Shown here one piece after another: positions 37,714 to 46,866 of a stretch of DNA of 64,000 nucleotides (the first letter of the stretch is position 1; each line of letters starts with the position of its first letter). Source of the stretch: Sphingomonas sp. LY54 (GTDB lineage: Bacteria; Pseudomonadota; Alphaproteobacteria; Sphingomonadales; Sphingomonadaceae); contig NZ_CP141588.1 of the NCBI RefSeq assembly GCF_035594035.1, positions 1,054,001 through 1,118,000 of the forward strand, written 5' to 3'. Under the pieces are notes generated by a model. It searched no databases and was not told where the DNA came from. It saw nothing but the letters and a program-made list of their open reading frames with translations. A program made the position numbers and the translations under genes.

Positions 37714-38675
37714 CAGTCCGCTTCCTTCTTGATCATGGTGCCGATGCCCTGATCGGTCAGCAATTCGACGAGCAAGGCATGCTGCACGCGGCCGTCGATG
37801 ATGTGGGCAGTGCCGACACCGCCTTCGACCGCCTCGGCACAAGCGCGCAGCTTGGGGATCATGCCGCGGCTGACGCTCTCATGTTCGATGCGCGCGCGCA
37901 GTTCGGCAACCGTCAGCCGGGGAACGAGGCTCGTTTCATCGTTCACGTCCTCCAGCAGCCCGGGCGCGGCGGTCAGATAGATGATCTTCTCGGCGCCCAT
38001 CGCCGCGGCGATCGCGCGGGCGGCGTCGTCGGCGTTGACGTTATAGGGCTGGCCCGAAGCATCGGCGCCGATCGTCGAGACGACCGGCGTCAGCCCGTCG
38101 TCGAGCAATTGGTGGATCAGGCCGGCGCGCACCTGGGTGACATCGCCGACGAAGCCGAGCGCGGGATCGCGCGGGGTGGTGACGAGGAATCCGGCATCCT
38201 CGCCCGACACGCCGACCGCGACCGGCTCCTCGCCGGCCTCGCCGTTGATCGTGGCCACGAGATCGCGGTTGACCTTGCCGACCAGCACCATGCGGACGAT
38301 GTCGAGCGTCTCGGCGTCGGTGACGCGGAGGCCGTCGCGGAATTCGGGCTGCTTCCCCATCCGCTCCATCACGGCGTTGACCTGCGGGCCGCCGCCATGG
38401 ACGAGGACGCAGCGCACGCCGACGCTGCGCAGCAGCAGCACGTCCTGCGCAAGCGCGCGATCTAGTTCCTTGTCGATCGCCGCCCCGCCGAGCTTCACGA
38501 CCACGGACTTGCCCGCGAAACGGCGGATGTAGGGCAGCGCCTGGACGAGGATCGACGCCGTTTCGGATGGCCCCAGGGCGGCACCTGCTCCCCGGCGGAA
38601 GCCTGGTTCCGGTTCGGACCCGGAAGCTGGGCCCCGGCTTTCGCCGGGGAACGGAGGCTTGGTGGGGCTGGTCAT
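37710..38675 (-). CDS. argB: Acetylglutamate kinase with a palindrome-encoded N-terminal insert
   Basis: 321 residues from ATG 38675, which overlaps the argJ stop as ATGA. The kinase core starts near residue 40 (ALPYIRRFAGKSVVVKLGG) and has LVHGGGPQVNAVMERMG and NVNADDAARAIAAAMGAEKI, typical for the arginine-controlled enzyme. Residues 9-29 (starting FPGESRGPASGSEPEPG) are encoded by a REP-like palindrome and have no counterpart I know of in other ArgB proteins. The only plausible later starts would break the coupling to argJ. Confidence 0.93.
   Translation of the reverse strand: MTSPTKPPFPGESRGPASGSEPEPGFRRGAGAALGPSETASILVQALPYIRRFAGKSVVVKLGGAAIDKELDRALAQDVLLLRSVGVRCVLVHGGGPQVNAVMERMGKQPEFRDGLRVTDAETLDIVRMVLVGKVNRDLVATINGEAGEEPVAVGVSGEDAGFLVTTPRDPALGFVGDVTQVRAGLIHQLLDDGLTPVVSTIGADASGQPYNVNADDAARAIAAAMGAEKIIYLTAAPGLLEDVNDETSLVPRLTVAELRARIEHESVSRGMIPKLRACAEAVEGGVGTAHIIDGRVQHALLVELLTDQGIGTMIKKEADW
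38589..38650. repeat. REP-like palindrome inside the argB coding region
   Basis: The outer arms TCCCCGGCGGAAGC and GCTTTCGCCGGGGA are complementary with one mismatch; an inner TTCCGG/CCGGAA hairpin lies between. The element is read through in frame near the argB N-terminus. Confidence 0.75.
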
Positions 38676-39832
38676 GACGTCTTGCTGTTCTCTTTGATGT
38701 AGCCGGGGCCGAGATCGATGCCGATCACCTGCGCAGCGCCGGTGCCGAGATTGAGCGCGACCTCGATGTCGATCTGCTCGTTCTTCATGTGCGCCGCCAC
38801 CGCGTCGGCGTCGTGGTCGGCATGCGTGCCAGCGCGCGACACGACGATGCCGCCATAGGCAACCGTCACCTTGTCCGGATCGAAGGCGACGCCAGCCGAT
38901 CCCGCGGCGGCAAGGAGCCGGCCCCAATAGGGATCGGAGCCGTACCACGAGCATTTGACGAGATTGTTCTCGGCGATGTTCTTGGCGGCGATGCGCGCCT
39001 CTGCGTCGCTGGCGGCGCCGGTCACGCGGAGCGTCACCATCTTGGTCATGCCCTCGGCATCGCGCGCCATCTGCAGCGTTAGATCCTCGCAGACCTTGTG
39101 AACGGCATCCGCGAACTCGGCCATGTCCGGCTTTCCGCGGCGGCCGTTGGCGAGCAGGATGACGGTGTCGTTGGTTGAGGTCGCGCCGTCGACATTAAGG
39201 GTGTTGAACGTGCGGTTGGCGGCATCGCGCAGGACCTGCTGCATCTCGTCGCGCGACACGTCGGCGTCGGTGGTGAGGAAGGCCAGCATCGTCGCCATGT
39301 TAGGCGCGATCATGCCGCAGCCCTTGGCCATGCCGCCCAATGTGAAGGTCGATCCCTTCACCACCGCCTCCTTGGGAGCATGATCGGTGGTGAGGATGCC
39401 CTTGGCGGCGTCCTCCGAACCGTCGACCGACAGCTTCTTGGCGAGCTTGGGGGTGGCCTCCAGGATCTTGTCCATCGGCAGCGGCGTGCCGATGATGCCC
39501 GTCGAGCAGACCAGGACGTCCTGCGCCTTTATGCCGAGCGCCTCGGCCGTCGCCGCGCACATCGCCTCGGCATCGGCATATCCCTGCGGCCCGGTGCCGG
39601 CATTGGCGTTACCCGAATTGACGATGATCGCCGCCGCGCGGCCTCCATTGTCGGCGAGCCGCTGGCGCGACACCCCCACGGGCGGCGCGAAGAACTTGTT
39701 CTGGGTCAAGACCGCGACCGCCGTCACCGGCTGGCGGTCGTCGGTCGCGACCAGCGCCATGTCGTAGCGGCGGCGCTTGACGCCGGCATGCAGGCCGGAC
39801 GCGACAAAACCTTCGGCAGCGGTAACGCTCAC
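38672..39832 (-). CDS. argJ: Bifunctional ornithine acetyltransferase / N-acetylglutamate synthase
   Basis: 386 residues from GTG 39832, overlapping the argC stop as GTGA. The self-cleavage site is in KGCGMIAPNMATMLAF with the nucleophile Thr181. NANAGTG, DGATSTNDTV and CSWYGSDPYWGRLL are family motifs. It recycles the acetyl group from acetylornithine to glutamate, so arginine synthesis runs in the cyclic mode here. Confidence 0.96.
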   Translation of the reverse strand: MSVTAAEGFVASGLHAGVKRRRYDMALVATDDRQPVTAVAVLTQNKFFAPPVGVSRQRLADNGGRAAAIIVNSGNANAGTGPQGYADAEAMCAATAEALGIKAQDVLVCSTGIIGTPLPMDKILEATPKLAKKLSVDGSEDAAKGILTTDHAPKEAVVKGSTFTLGGMAKGCGMIAPNMATMLAFLTTDADVSRDEMQQVLRDAANRTFNTLNVDGATSTNDTVILLANGRRGKPDMAEFADAVHKVCEDLTLQMARDAEGMTKMVTLRVTGAASDAEARIAAKNIAENNLVKCSWYGSDPYWGRLLAAAGSAGVAFDPDKVTVAYGGIVVSRAGTHADHDADAVAAHMKNEQIDIEVALNLGTGAAQVIGIDLGPGYIKENSKTS

Positions 39833-40848
39833 GGATAAACTCCACAGACAGAAAGGCCCTGCTTCTCCTCGAAGCCGAGCATGAGATTGGCGCACTGGAT
39901 CATCTGGCCGGCAGCGCCCTTCACCAGATTGTCGAGCGCCGAAATGGCCAGCACCCGGCCGGTCCGCGCGTCGTAACGCGCTGTGACCTGCACCGCATTG
40001 GATCCGAGCGTCCATTTGGTTGCGGGCGGCCGGTCGGTAACGTGGACGAACGGCTCCTGCGCATAGGCCGCGCGCAACGCCTCGAGCGGTGTGTCGGCAG
40101 CCATCGGCCCCGTCGCAATGCCGTAGCAGGTGGCGAGGATGCCGCGGTTCATCGGCGCGAGATGGGGCGTGAACAGGACCCTGGCGCCAAGGCTCGTCTC
40201 CATCTCGGCAGTGTGGCGGTGCGAGACCAGGCCATAGGCCGAGAGCGATTCGGAGACGGTGTTGAAGTGGGTGTTTTCTTTCAGCCCCTTGCCGGCGCCG
40301 CTGACTCCCGAGGTGGCGTCGACCACGATGCTCGCCGGATCGACCAAACCGGCGTCGATCAGCGGCTTCAGCGCCAGGATGGTCGCAGTCGGATAGCAGC
40401 CCGCGGCCGCGACCGCGCGGGCGCCGCGGATGGCGTCGCGATGCAGCTCGGGAATGCCGTAGACGAAGCGGTCGAGCAGTTCGGGCGCCGCATGCGCCTC
40501 GCCATACCATTGCTCGTAGACCTTCGGATCGCGCAGCCGGAAATCGGCGCCGAGATCGACGAACGCGATGCCGCGGCCGAGGATCGTGGCGGCGAGCGCC
40601 TGCGATTGGCCATGCGGAAGCGCGGCGAAGACGAGGTCGATCCCGTCGAGCGCACTCTCCTCGTAGCGTTCGAAGCGCGCGCCCGGATAAGCCAGTGCGA
40701 GATGGGGGTGCACGTCCTCGAGCGCGGCGCCGGCCTGGCTGTCGCCGAACAGACGCACGGGGGCGAGCTCGGCATGGCCGGCACACAGCCGGAGCAACTC
40801 GCCGCCCACGAATCCCGAGGCTCCGAAAATGGCAGTCCTGATCGTCAT
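39829..40848 (-). CDS. argC: N-acetyl-gamma-glutamyl-phosphate reductase
   Basis: 339 residues. The nucleotide-binding motif is IFGASGFVGGELLRL, the catalytic Cys lies in AAAGCYPTATILAL, and HRHTAEME supplies the catalytic His region. It is the first gene of the argCJBFRG operon and is preceded by tandem ARG boxes ending about nine bases from its ATG; a normal ribosome-binding site is hard to see, so the mRNA leader is very short. Confidence 0.96.
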   Translation of the reverse strand: MTIRTAIFGASGFVGGELLRLCAGHAELAPVRLFGDSQAGAALEDVHPHLALAYPGARFERYEESALDGIDLVFAALPHGQSQALAATILGRGIAFVDLGADFRLRDPKVYEQWYGEAHAAPELLDRFVYGIPELHRDAIRGARAVAAAGCYPTATILALKPLIDAGLVDPASIVVDATSGVSGAGKGLKENTHFNTVSESLSAYGLVSHRHTAEMETSLGARVLFTPHLAPMNRGILATCYGIATGPMAADTPLEALRAAYAQEPFVHVTDRPPATKWTLGSNAVQVTARYDARTGRVLAISALDNLVKGAAGQMIQCANLMLGFEEKQGLSVCGVYP

Positions 40849-40856
40849 GCGCGGCC

Positions 40857-40883
40857 ATATGCATAGTCATGCATATTTATGCA
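40857..40883 (-). promoter_or_regulatory. Tandem ARG boxes (ArgR operator) before argC
   Basis: Two overlapping inverted repeats: TGCATA-AA-TATGCA and TGCAT-GACT-ATGCA on the minus strand. Both resemble ArgR half-site pairs. They end nine bases upstream of the argC ATG, so bound ArgR would block promoter or start region. Confidence 0.75.
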
Positions 40884-40902
40884 AGGCAGGAATATCGCGG
40901 TG

Positions 40903-41133
40903 TCAGGCCTCGACCGCGTCGCCCTCCACGTCGGGCAGGAACTCGAGGATGTCTCCGGGCTGGCAGTCCAGCGCGGCGCAGATCGCCTCCAGCGTCGAAA
41001 AGCGGATCGCGCGCGCCTTGCCGGTCTTGAGGATCGAAAGGTTGACGATCGTGATCCCGACGCGGTCGGCAAGGTCGGTCAGCGTCATCCGCCGGTTGTG
41101 CAACAGATCGTCGAGCTTGACGGCGATCGCCAT
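40903..41133 (-). CDS. XRE/Cro-type small regulator (YozG-like)
   Basis: 76 residues with one helix-turn-helix (MTLTDLADRVGITIVNLSIL and FSTLEAICAALDCQPGDILE). This class is usually encoded next to a DUF2975 membrane protein, as here; the DUF2975 gene ends one base upstream. It likely binds the palindrome at 41678-41711 and represses the pair. Confidence 0.9.
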   Translation of the reverse strand: MAIAVKLDDLLHNRRMTLTDLADRVGITIVNLSILKTGKARAIRFSTLEAICAALDCQPGDILEFLPDVEGDAVEA

Positions 41134-41134
41134 G

Positions 41135-41656
41135 TCACACCGTCGCCTCGAGGTCTTCGCGCATGACCGTGCCTTCCGCGAACACGCGCGCCAGCACGAA
41201 GGTCAGCAGGACGGCGAGCCAGCCGTTGATCGAGAACCCCGCGTCCAGATCGACCGGATGCGCAGGCGAGGAGACCGCCTCGCCGATCGCACCGATGATC
41301 ATGCCGAGCAGCTGGAGCGCGAGCAATATCCAGGCGATCGCCTGCAGGCGGTAGGCATTGGCGGCAACGAACGGGTCGCCGGCGCGCACCGTCTCCGCCA
41401 TCGCGACCAGGCGCTTCAGCACCGCATGGTTGAGCGGGATCGTAACGAGGCCGATCAGCGCCACCGCACGCAGCCCCATGATGACCCGATCCGCTTCGGG
41501 CGACGGCGTCATCTTGAAGGCCGACATGATCCACGCCTCGTTAGGCATGACGACCAGCAAAGCGAGGATTGCGAGGCCCAACAGCCAATTGAGGACGATC
41601 AGGATGCGCAGCAGCACATAGGCGATCGGCAAAGCGGCAGAATAAGAGCGGGACAT
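41135..41656 (-). CDS. DUF2975 membrane protein
   Basis: 173 residues with four predicted spans (for example VLLRILIVLNWLLGLAILAL and AIAWILLALQLLGMIIGAIG). Family function is unknown, but pairing with a YozG-like XRE regulator is a recurrent arrangement. A perfect inverted repeat lies just upstream. Confidence 0.85.
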   Translation of the reverse strand: MSRSYSAALPIAYVLLRILIVLNWLLGLAILALLVVMPNEAWIMSAFKMTPSPEADRVIMGLRAVALIGLVTIPLNHAVLKRLVAMAETVRAGDPFVAANAYRLQAIAWILLALQLLGMIIGAIGEAVSSPAHPVDLDAGFSINGWLAVLLTFVLARVFAEGTVMREDLEATV

Positions 41657-41677
41657 CGCGTGCCTCCAACGATTCTC

Positions 41678-41711
41678 AATATCGATAAACGATAATCTCT
41701 TTATCGATATT
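41678..41711. promoter_or_regulatory. Inverted repeat operator upstream of the DUF2975-XRE pair
   Basis: The arms AATATCGATAAA and TTTATCGATATT are perfect 12-bp inverted repeats around a 10-base spacer that holds a further CGATAA half-site. It starts 22 bases upstream of the DUF2975 ATG. Confidence 0.7.
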
Positions 41712-41738
41712 CGTCAAACGCTGTCTGGGCGATGATCG

Positions 41739-43538
41739 CTATGATTCCAGATAGGCGACGATCAGGTCGGCCGCGTCCTCCGCGCTCAGCGTCGCCGTGT
41801 CGATGCGCAGTTCCGACCGTTCTGGTTCTTCATAGGGCGAGTCGATGCCGGTAAAGTTGCGCAGCCGGCCCGCCCGCGCCTTTTTGTAGAGGCCCTTCAC
41901 GTCGCGCCGCTCCGCCTCGGCCAGCGGCGTGTCGACAAAGATCTCGATGAAGTCGCCGGCCGGCAGCATCTCCCGTACCATGCGCCGTTCGGCCCGGAAC
42001 GGGCTGATGAAGGCGCAGAGCACGATCAGGCCCGCGTCGAGCATCAGCCGCGCGCTCTCGCCGGCGCGGCGGATATTCTCGATCCGGTCAGCGTCGGTGA
42101 AGCCCAGATCCTTGTTGAGCCCGAGGCGGAGATTGTCGCCGTCGAGCAGGAAGGTGTGACGGCCGCGGAGGTGCAGCTTCTGCTCGACGAGATTGGCGAT
42201 GGTCGACTTGCCGGCGCCGCTGAGGCCGGTGAACCAGAGCAGTTTCGGCGCCTGTCCCTTGATCGCGGCGCGACTCTCGGGGGTCACGTCGAGTATCTGT
42301 TCGTGGACGTTGACCGACCGGCGCAGCGCATGATGGATCAGCCCGGCCGCGACGGTCGCGTTGGTCAGGCGGTCGATCAGGATGAAGCCGCCCAGCTCCC
42401 GGCTCGTCTCATAGGGCTCGAACACGATCGGGCGCGCCGTCCACAGATTGGCGACGCCGATGTCGTTGAGCTCCAGCACCTTGGCGGCCAGCTGCTCCTG
42501 CGTGTCGGCATTGATCCGGTATTTGGGCGTCTGAACGGTCGCGAGCACATTCTGGGTGGCGAGCTTCAGCGCATATTGGCGGCCGGGCAGCAAAGCCTCC
42601 TCGCCCATCCAGATCAAAGTCGCCTCGAACTGGTCGGCGCCCTGGGGCGGATCGCGCTCAGCAGCAAGCACGTCACCACGCGAGCAATCGACATGGTCCT
42701 CGAAGCTGAGCGTGACCGACTGGCCGGCCACGGCCTCGGAAAGATCGCCGTCCATCGTCACGATCCGGTCGACCGTGACCTTGCGCCCCGAGGGAAGGAC
42801 GCACAGCCGGTCGCCAATACGCACGCTGCCGCCGACGATCGTGCCGGCATAGCCGCGGCTCTCCGGGCCGACGCGGGTGACGAGCTGGACGGGCATGCGA
42901 AACGGTCGCTGCCCGCCGTCGTCGAGCGCGACCTCCTCGAGATGGCGGAGCAAGGGCGGCCCGACATACCAGGGCGCGGCCGGCGACGGCTTGGCAAGAT
43001 TGTCGGCATGCAGCGCCGAGATCGGGATGAACAGCGCATCGTCGATCCCGACCCGCCCGGCAAACTCCAAGAAATCGGCGCGGATCGCGTCGAACACGGC
43101 CTCGTCCCAGCCGACCAGGTCCATCTTGTTGACCGCGACGACGAAGCGGCGGACGCCCAGCAGCCGCGCGACATGGGCGTGGCGCCGCGTCTGGGTCAGC
43201 ACGCCCTTGCGCGCGTCGACCAGCACGATGGCGAGGTCGGCGCGCGAGGCCCCGGTCGCCATGTTGCGCGTATATTGCTCGTGCCCCGGCGCATCGATCA
43301 GCACGAACGCCCGCCGCGCCGTCTCGAAGCGGCGATATGCGACGTCGATCGTGATGCCCTGCTCGCGCTCGGCTTCCAGGCCGTCGAACAGCAACGCATA
43401 GTCGACGCCGTTCGCCTTGGTGCGCAGGCCCTCCAGCTCGTCGTCGCGGATCGACCCGCATTCGTGCAGCAGCCGCCCGATCAGGGTCGACTTGCCGTCG
43501 TCGACGGAACCGCAGGTGATGAGCCGAAGAAGTGTCAT
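41739..43538 (-). CDS. cysNC: Bifunctional sulfate adenylyltransferase subunit 1 / APS kinase (CysN-CysC fusion)
   Basis: 599 residues. The CysN half is an EF-Tu-like GTPase ([33 protein letters not shown]); the C-terminal 180 residues are APS kinase ([20 protein letters not shown]). Together with CysD it would make APS and then PAPS. No cysD lies beside it: the upstream neighbour, 57 bases away, is a divergent peptidase. The PAPS product would feed sulfate assimilation or sulfotransferases such as the one at 52521. Confidence 0.95.
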   Translation of the reverse strand: MTLLRLITCGSVDDGKSTLIGRLLHECGSIRDDELEGLRTKANGVDYALLFDGLEAEREQGITIDVAYRRFETARRAFVLIDAPGHEQYTRNMATGASRADLAIVLVDARKGVLTQTRRHAHVARLLGVRRFVVAVNKMDLVGWDEAVFDAIRADFLEFAGRVGIDDALFIPISALHADNLAKPSPAAPWYVGPPLLRHLEEVALDDGGQRPFRMPVQLVTRVGPESRGYAGTIVGGSVRIGDRLCVLPSGRKVTVDRIVTMDGDLSEAVAGQSVTLSFEDHVDCSRGDVLAAERDPPQGADQFEATLIWMGEEALLPGRQYALKLATQNVLATVQTPKYRINADTQEQLAAKVLELNDIGVANLWTARPIVFEPYETSRELGGFILIDRLTNATVAAGLIHHALRRSVNVHEQILDVTPESRAAIKGQAPKLLWFTGLSGAGKSTIANLVEQKLHLRGRHTFLLDGDNLRLGLNKDLGFTDADRIENIRRAGESARLMLDAGLIVLCAFISPFRAERRMVREMLPAGDFIEIFVDTPLAEAERRDVKGLYKKARAGRLRNFTGIDSPYEEPERSELRIDTATLSAEDAADLIVAYLES

Positions 43539-43595
43539 TGCGTCGCGCAGGGATCGATTGCAGACAGTGCAGTGTCAAGCGGGAGGAAGCTCACG

Positions 43596-44981
43596 ATGCG
43601 TGCACGCCGTTTCGGTTCTGTGGCCTTGTTCGTCCTGGCCGCCGCCATCGCCTCTCCCGCTGTGTCCGCGCCCGCGCCCCAGGCCGACCAGGCCAAGGAC
43701 ATATTGAAGCGCTCGATCGGCTTCCGCACCGTCAAGGGCCAGGGCCAGACCGAGGCCTATGCCGACTATCTCGCCTCGGTCCTGAAGGATGCCGGCTTCC
43801 CGGCCGGCGACATCGAGGTCACGCCCGTCGGCGATACCGCGACCTTGACCGCGCGCTACCGCGGCGCCGACCCCGCCAGGAAGCCGATCCTTCTGCTCGT
43901 TCACATGGACGTGGTGGAAGCCAGGGCCGCCGACTGGAAGCGCGACCCGTTCACCGCCATCGAGGAGAATGGCTACATTTTCGGCCGCGGCGCGACAGAC
44001 AACAAGTTCGACGTGGCGATGATCACCGCCACGATCGCCCAGTTGAAGCGCGAGGGCTTTCGCCCCGGCCGCGATATCATCCTCACCTTCACCGGCGACG
44101 AGGAGACCGAGATGGCGACGACCCAACTCCTCGCGCAGCGGTTCAAGGACGCCGAAATCGTTCTGAACGGCGACGGCGGCGGCGGCGCGCTCGGCGACGA
44201 CGGCAAGCCGCTTTATTACAGCCTGCAGGCGGCCGAGAAGACCTATGCCGACTTCGTCGTCGAGTTCACCGATCCCGGCGGCCATTCGAGCCGTCCCGGC
44301 AAGAACAACCCGATCTACCGGCTCGCCAAGGCGCTCGACCACGTCGGCGCCTACAAATTCCCGCCGCAGGCGAGCCCCATCACCCGCGCAGCATTGAAGG
44401 CGCAGAGCAAGCTCGTCGGCGGCGAGATCGGCGCGGCGATGGCGCGCTTCGCCGCCGATCCGGCCGACACCGAGGCCGCCGACCGCATCTCGCAGGACCC
44501 CGAATATATCGGCCAGGTCCGCACCACCTGCGTCGCCACGATGGTCAATGCCGGCCACGCCGAGAACGCACTGCCGCAGCGCGCGACCGCCAACATCAAC
44601 TGCCGCATCTTCCCGGGCGTAAAGCCCGAGACGGTGCAGGCCAAGCTGGCCGAAATCGTCGCCGATCCCGATGCGAAGATCACGACCAAGGGCGAGGTCA
44701 ATTACAGCGACGCCTCCCCGCTCCGCGACGACGTGATGAAGGCAATCGACAAGGCCGTGCACGCACGGGCGCCCGGCCTGCCGATCATCCCCACGATGGA
44801 AGCGGGCGCGACCGACAGCCTCCATTTCCGCGCGCTGGGCATCCCCAGCTACGGCGTCTCCGGCCTGTTCATGAAGCCGACCGACATGCTGGCCCACGGA
44901 CTGGACGAGCGGGTGCCGGTCGCCAGCATCGCCCCGGCGCTCGACCATTGGCGCTCGCTACTGACCGATCTCGGGCGCTGA
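43596..44981 (+). CDS. Exported M20-family metallopeptidase
   Basis: 461 residues from ATG 43596, with a GGGAGGAAG ribosome-binding site and a signal peptide (FGSVALFVLAAAIASPAVSA). Zinc-site motifs are present: LLVHMDVV, FGRGATDNKFD, FTGDEETEM and the dimerisation-domain segment FTDPGGHSSRPG. It probably hydrolyses dipeptides or N-acyl amino acids in the periplasm. Confidence 0.92.
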   Translation: MRARRFGSVALFVLAAAIASPAVSAPAPQADQAKDILKRSIGFRTVKGQGQTEAYADYLASVLKDAGFPAGDIEVTPVGDTATLTARYRGADPARKPILLLVHMDVVEARAADWKRDPFTAIEENGYIFGRGATDNKFDVAMITATIAQLKREGFRPGRDIILTFTGDEETEMATTQLLAQRFKDAEIVLNGDGGGGALGDDGKPLYYSLQAAEKTYADFVVEFTDPGGHSSRPGKNNPIYRLAKALDHVGAYKFPPQASPITRAALKAQSKLVGGEIGAAMARFAADPADTEAADRISQDPEYIGQVRTTCVATMVNAGHAENALPQRATANINCRIFPGVKPETVQAKLAEIVADPDAKITTKGEVNYSDASPLRDDVMKAIDKAVHARAPGLPIIPTMEAGATDSLHFRALGIPSYGVSGLFMKPTDMLAHGLDERVPVASIAPALDHWRSLLTDLGR

Positions 44982-44984
44982 ATT

Positions 44985-45590
44985 TCAGCGAAAGTGCGGC
45001 CGCTCGAGCAAGGTGTCGAGCCAGCGCGTGACCATCGCAGAGGCCTGTTCGGCCGTGAAGGTCGAGGGATCGAGCGAGAGCTCGAGCCACAGGCCGTCGA
45101 CCAGGGCCGTGAGCGCGATCGCAACCGGCCCCGCCTCGGCTGCCGAAAGGCCGGTGCCGACGAGCAGCCCTTCGAGCTGGCGTCGATAGTCGCCATAGGT
45201 CTCGCTGTGGATCGCGGCGATTGCGGCGTCAGTCTTCACCAGGCTCCAGAAAGCGAGCCAGGTCGCCAGCAGGCGCGGATCCGCGATCGGCGGACGGAAC
45301 GAGGCAGTCACGAACGCGACCAGCCGCGCCCGCGGATCGTCGCCGGCCTGCCCAGCGGCCTCGTCGAGCGTCGCCGAAACGCGCGCCACCACTCCGCGGT
45401 ACGTCTCCGCGATCAGCGCGTCGATGCCGTCGAAATAATGGCGGAGAAGACCCGGCGATACGCCGGCTTTGGCGCAGATCGCCCGGACCGACGTGCCCGA
45501 TGCGCCGCGCTCCGCGAGGCAGTCGGCCGCCGCATCGATCAGCGATTGCCGCCTGATATCGGCCGGTTCGCGGGAAGCCACTCTGTTCAT
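44985..45590 (-). CDS. TetR-family regulator, BetI-like
   Basis: 201 residues from ATG 45590; the frame is open to 45620. The helix-turn-helix TSVRAICAKAGVSPGLLRHY is close to BetI-type repressors, and the C-terminal domain is of BetI_C type (DGLWLELSLDP). It is divergent from a Rieske oxygenase, with a 16-bp palindrome in between. It probably represses the Rieske-flavoenzyme operon and, through a second site, the receptor-permease operon. Confidence 0.9.
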   Translation of the reverse strand: MNRVASREPADIRRQSLIDAAADCLAERGASGTSVRAICAKAGVSPGLLRHYFDGIDALIAETYRGVVARVSATLDEAAGQAGDDPRARLVAFVTASFRPPIADPRLLATWLAFWSLVKTDAAIAAIHSETYGDYRRQLEGLLVGTGLSAAEAGPVAIALTALVDGLWLELSLDPSTFTAEQASAMVTRWLDTLLERPHFR

Positions 45591-45639
45591 TCGTCTTTGC
45601 TGCCCCGGAACGAACGACATTGCCAGCCCCGGACAACCA

Positions 45640-45655
45640 TTATACGCTTGTATAA
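45640..45655. promoter_or_regulatory. TetR operator before the Rieske oxygenase
   Basis: TTATAC-GCTT-GTATAA has perfect 6-bp arms, 18 bases upstream of the Rieske ATG and 49 bases from the tetR start. A near-copy lies at 52474-52489. Confidence 0.75.
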
Positions 45656-45673
45656 CATCTCGGAGTTGCAGCC

Positions 45674-46864
45674 ATGTCCCAGTCCCCGGTCCTTGCCCAT
45701 GGCAGCAACGTCGATCCGGACGAAGGCTGGAGCCTGCCGGCCTGGATCTATCGCGATCCGGAATTCCACCGCGTCGAGGCCGAACGCGTGATGCGGCCGA
45801 GCTGGCAGGTGGTCTGCCACTTGAGCGACGTGCCGCAGGCCGGCGACTGGCACACGCTCGAATTTCTCGGCGAAAGCATCATCGTCGTCCGCGGCAAGGA
45901 CGCGATCGTCCGCGCCTTCACCAACGTCTGCCGCCACCGCGGATCGCGGATCGTCGACGGCTCTTCCGGCTGCACGAAGAAACTGGTCTGCCCCTATCAC
46001 GCCTGGACTTACGATCTGGACGGCCGCCTCGCCGGCGTTCCAGACAAGAGCGAATATCCCGATTTCGACATGGCCGACCACGGCCTGGTCCCGGTCGAGA
46101 TGGAGGTGTGGCGCGGCTTCATCTTCGTCCGGCTGAAGAGCGGCGGGCCGGCCGTATGGGAGATGATGGCGCCCTATGAGGAGCGGATCGCCCCCTATCG
46201 CTTCGAGGAGATGCAGGCGCTCGGCCGGGTGACGATGCGGCCGCGGCCGGTCAATTGGAAGAATGTCGCCGACAATTACTCGGACGGGCTCCACATACCC
46301 ATCGCCCATCCCGGCCTCACCCGCCTGTTCGGGCGCGGCTACGGCGTCGAGGCCGAGGAGAATGTCGACCGCATGTGGGGCGCGCTGGTGGATCGGCCGT
46401 CGGCCAATTTGTCCGAACGCGCCTATCAGAAACTGCTGCCGCCCGTCCCTCACCTGCCCCCCGAGGCGCAGCGCCTGTGGCTCTATTTCAAGCTGTGGCC
46501 GAACGTTGCCTTCGACATCTATCCGGACCAGGTCGATTTCATGCAGTTCCTGCCGGTCTCGCCAACCGAGACCCTGATCCGCGAGATTAGCTATGCGCTG
46601 CCGGATGACCGCCGCGAGATGAAGGCGGCGCGTTATCTGAACTGGCGGATTAACCGCCAGGTCAATGCCGAGGACACCGTGCTGATCGCCCGCGTCCAGG
46701 CCGGCATGAACTCGGAAAGCTTCACGGTCGGGCCGCTCAGCGACCAGGAGGTCTGCCTGAAGAGCTTCTGCCGCAAGATGCGCAGCCTGATCCCCGAATC
46801 CCGCCTCCACCACCCCCCTGCGCCCGGCTGGAGCCTGCGCAACGCGGTGGCCTCCGTGACCTAG
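45674..46864 (+). CDS. Rieske non-heme iron oxygenase, alpha subunit
   Basis: 396 residues. The Rieske cluster ligands are Cys86-x-His88 and Cys106-x2-His109 with the standard 17-residue spacing. The catalytic iron site reads NYSDGLHIPIAHPGL, giving His207 and His212 with Asp204. The family includes ring-hydroxylating dioxygenases and N-demethylating enzymes acting on betaines. No reductase or ferredoxin gene is in the cluster. The substrate is unknown; the BetI-like regulator hints at a quaternary amine or similar compound. Confidence 0.92.
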   Translation: MSQSPVLAHGSNVDPDEGWSLPAWIYRDPEFHRVEAERVMRPSWQVVCHLSDVPQAGDWHTLEFLGESIIVVRGKDAIVRAFTNVCRHRGSRIVDGSSGCTKKLVCPYHAWTYDLDGRLAGVPDKSEYPDFDMADHGLVPVEMEVWRGFIFVRLKSGGPAVWEMMAPYEERIAPYRFEEMQALGRVTMRPRPVNWKNVADNYSDGLHIPIAHPGLTRLFGRGYGVEAEENVDRMWGALVDRPSANLSERAYQKLLPPVPHLPPEAQRLWLYFKLWPNVAFDIYPDQVDFMQFLPVSPTETLIREISYALPDDRREMKAARYLNWRINRQVNAEDTVLIARVQAGMNSESFTVGPLSDQEVCLKSFCRKMRSLIPESRLHHPPAPGWSLRNAVASVT

Positions 46865-46866
46865 CC

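Noticed and set aside
42156..43595. N-terminal extension of the M20 peptidase to 42156
   Set aside because: The extension is antisense to cysNC; the real start at 43596 has a strong ribosome-binding site and signal peptide.
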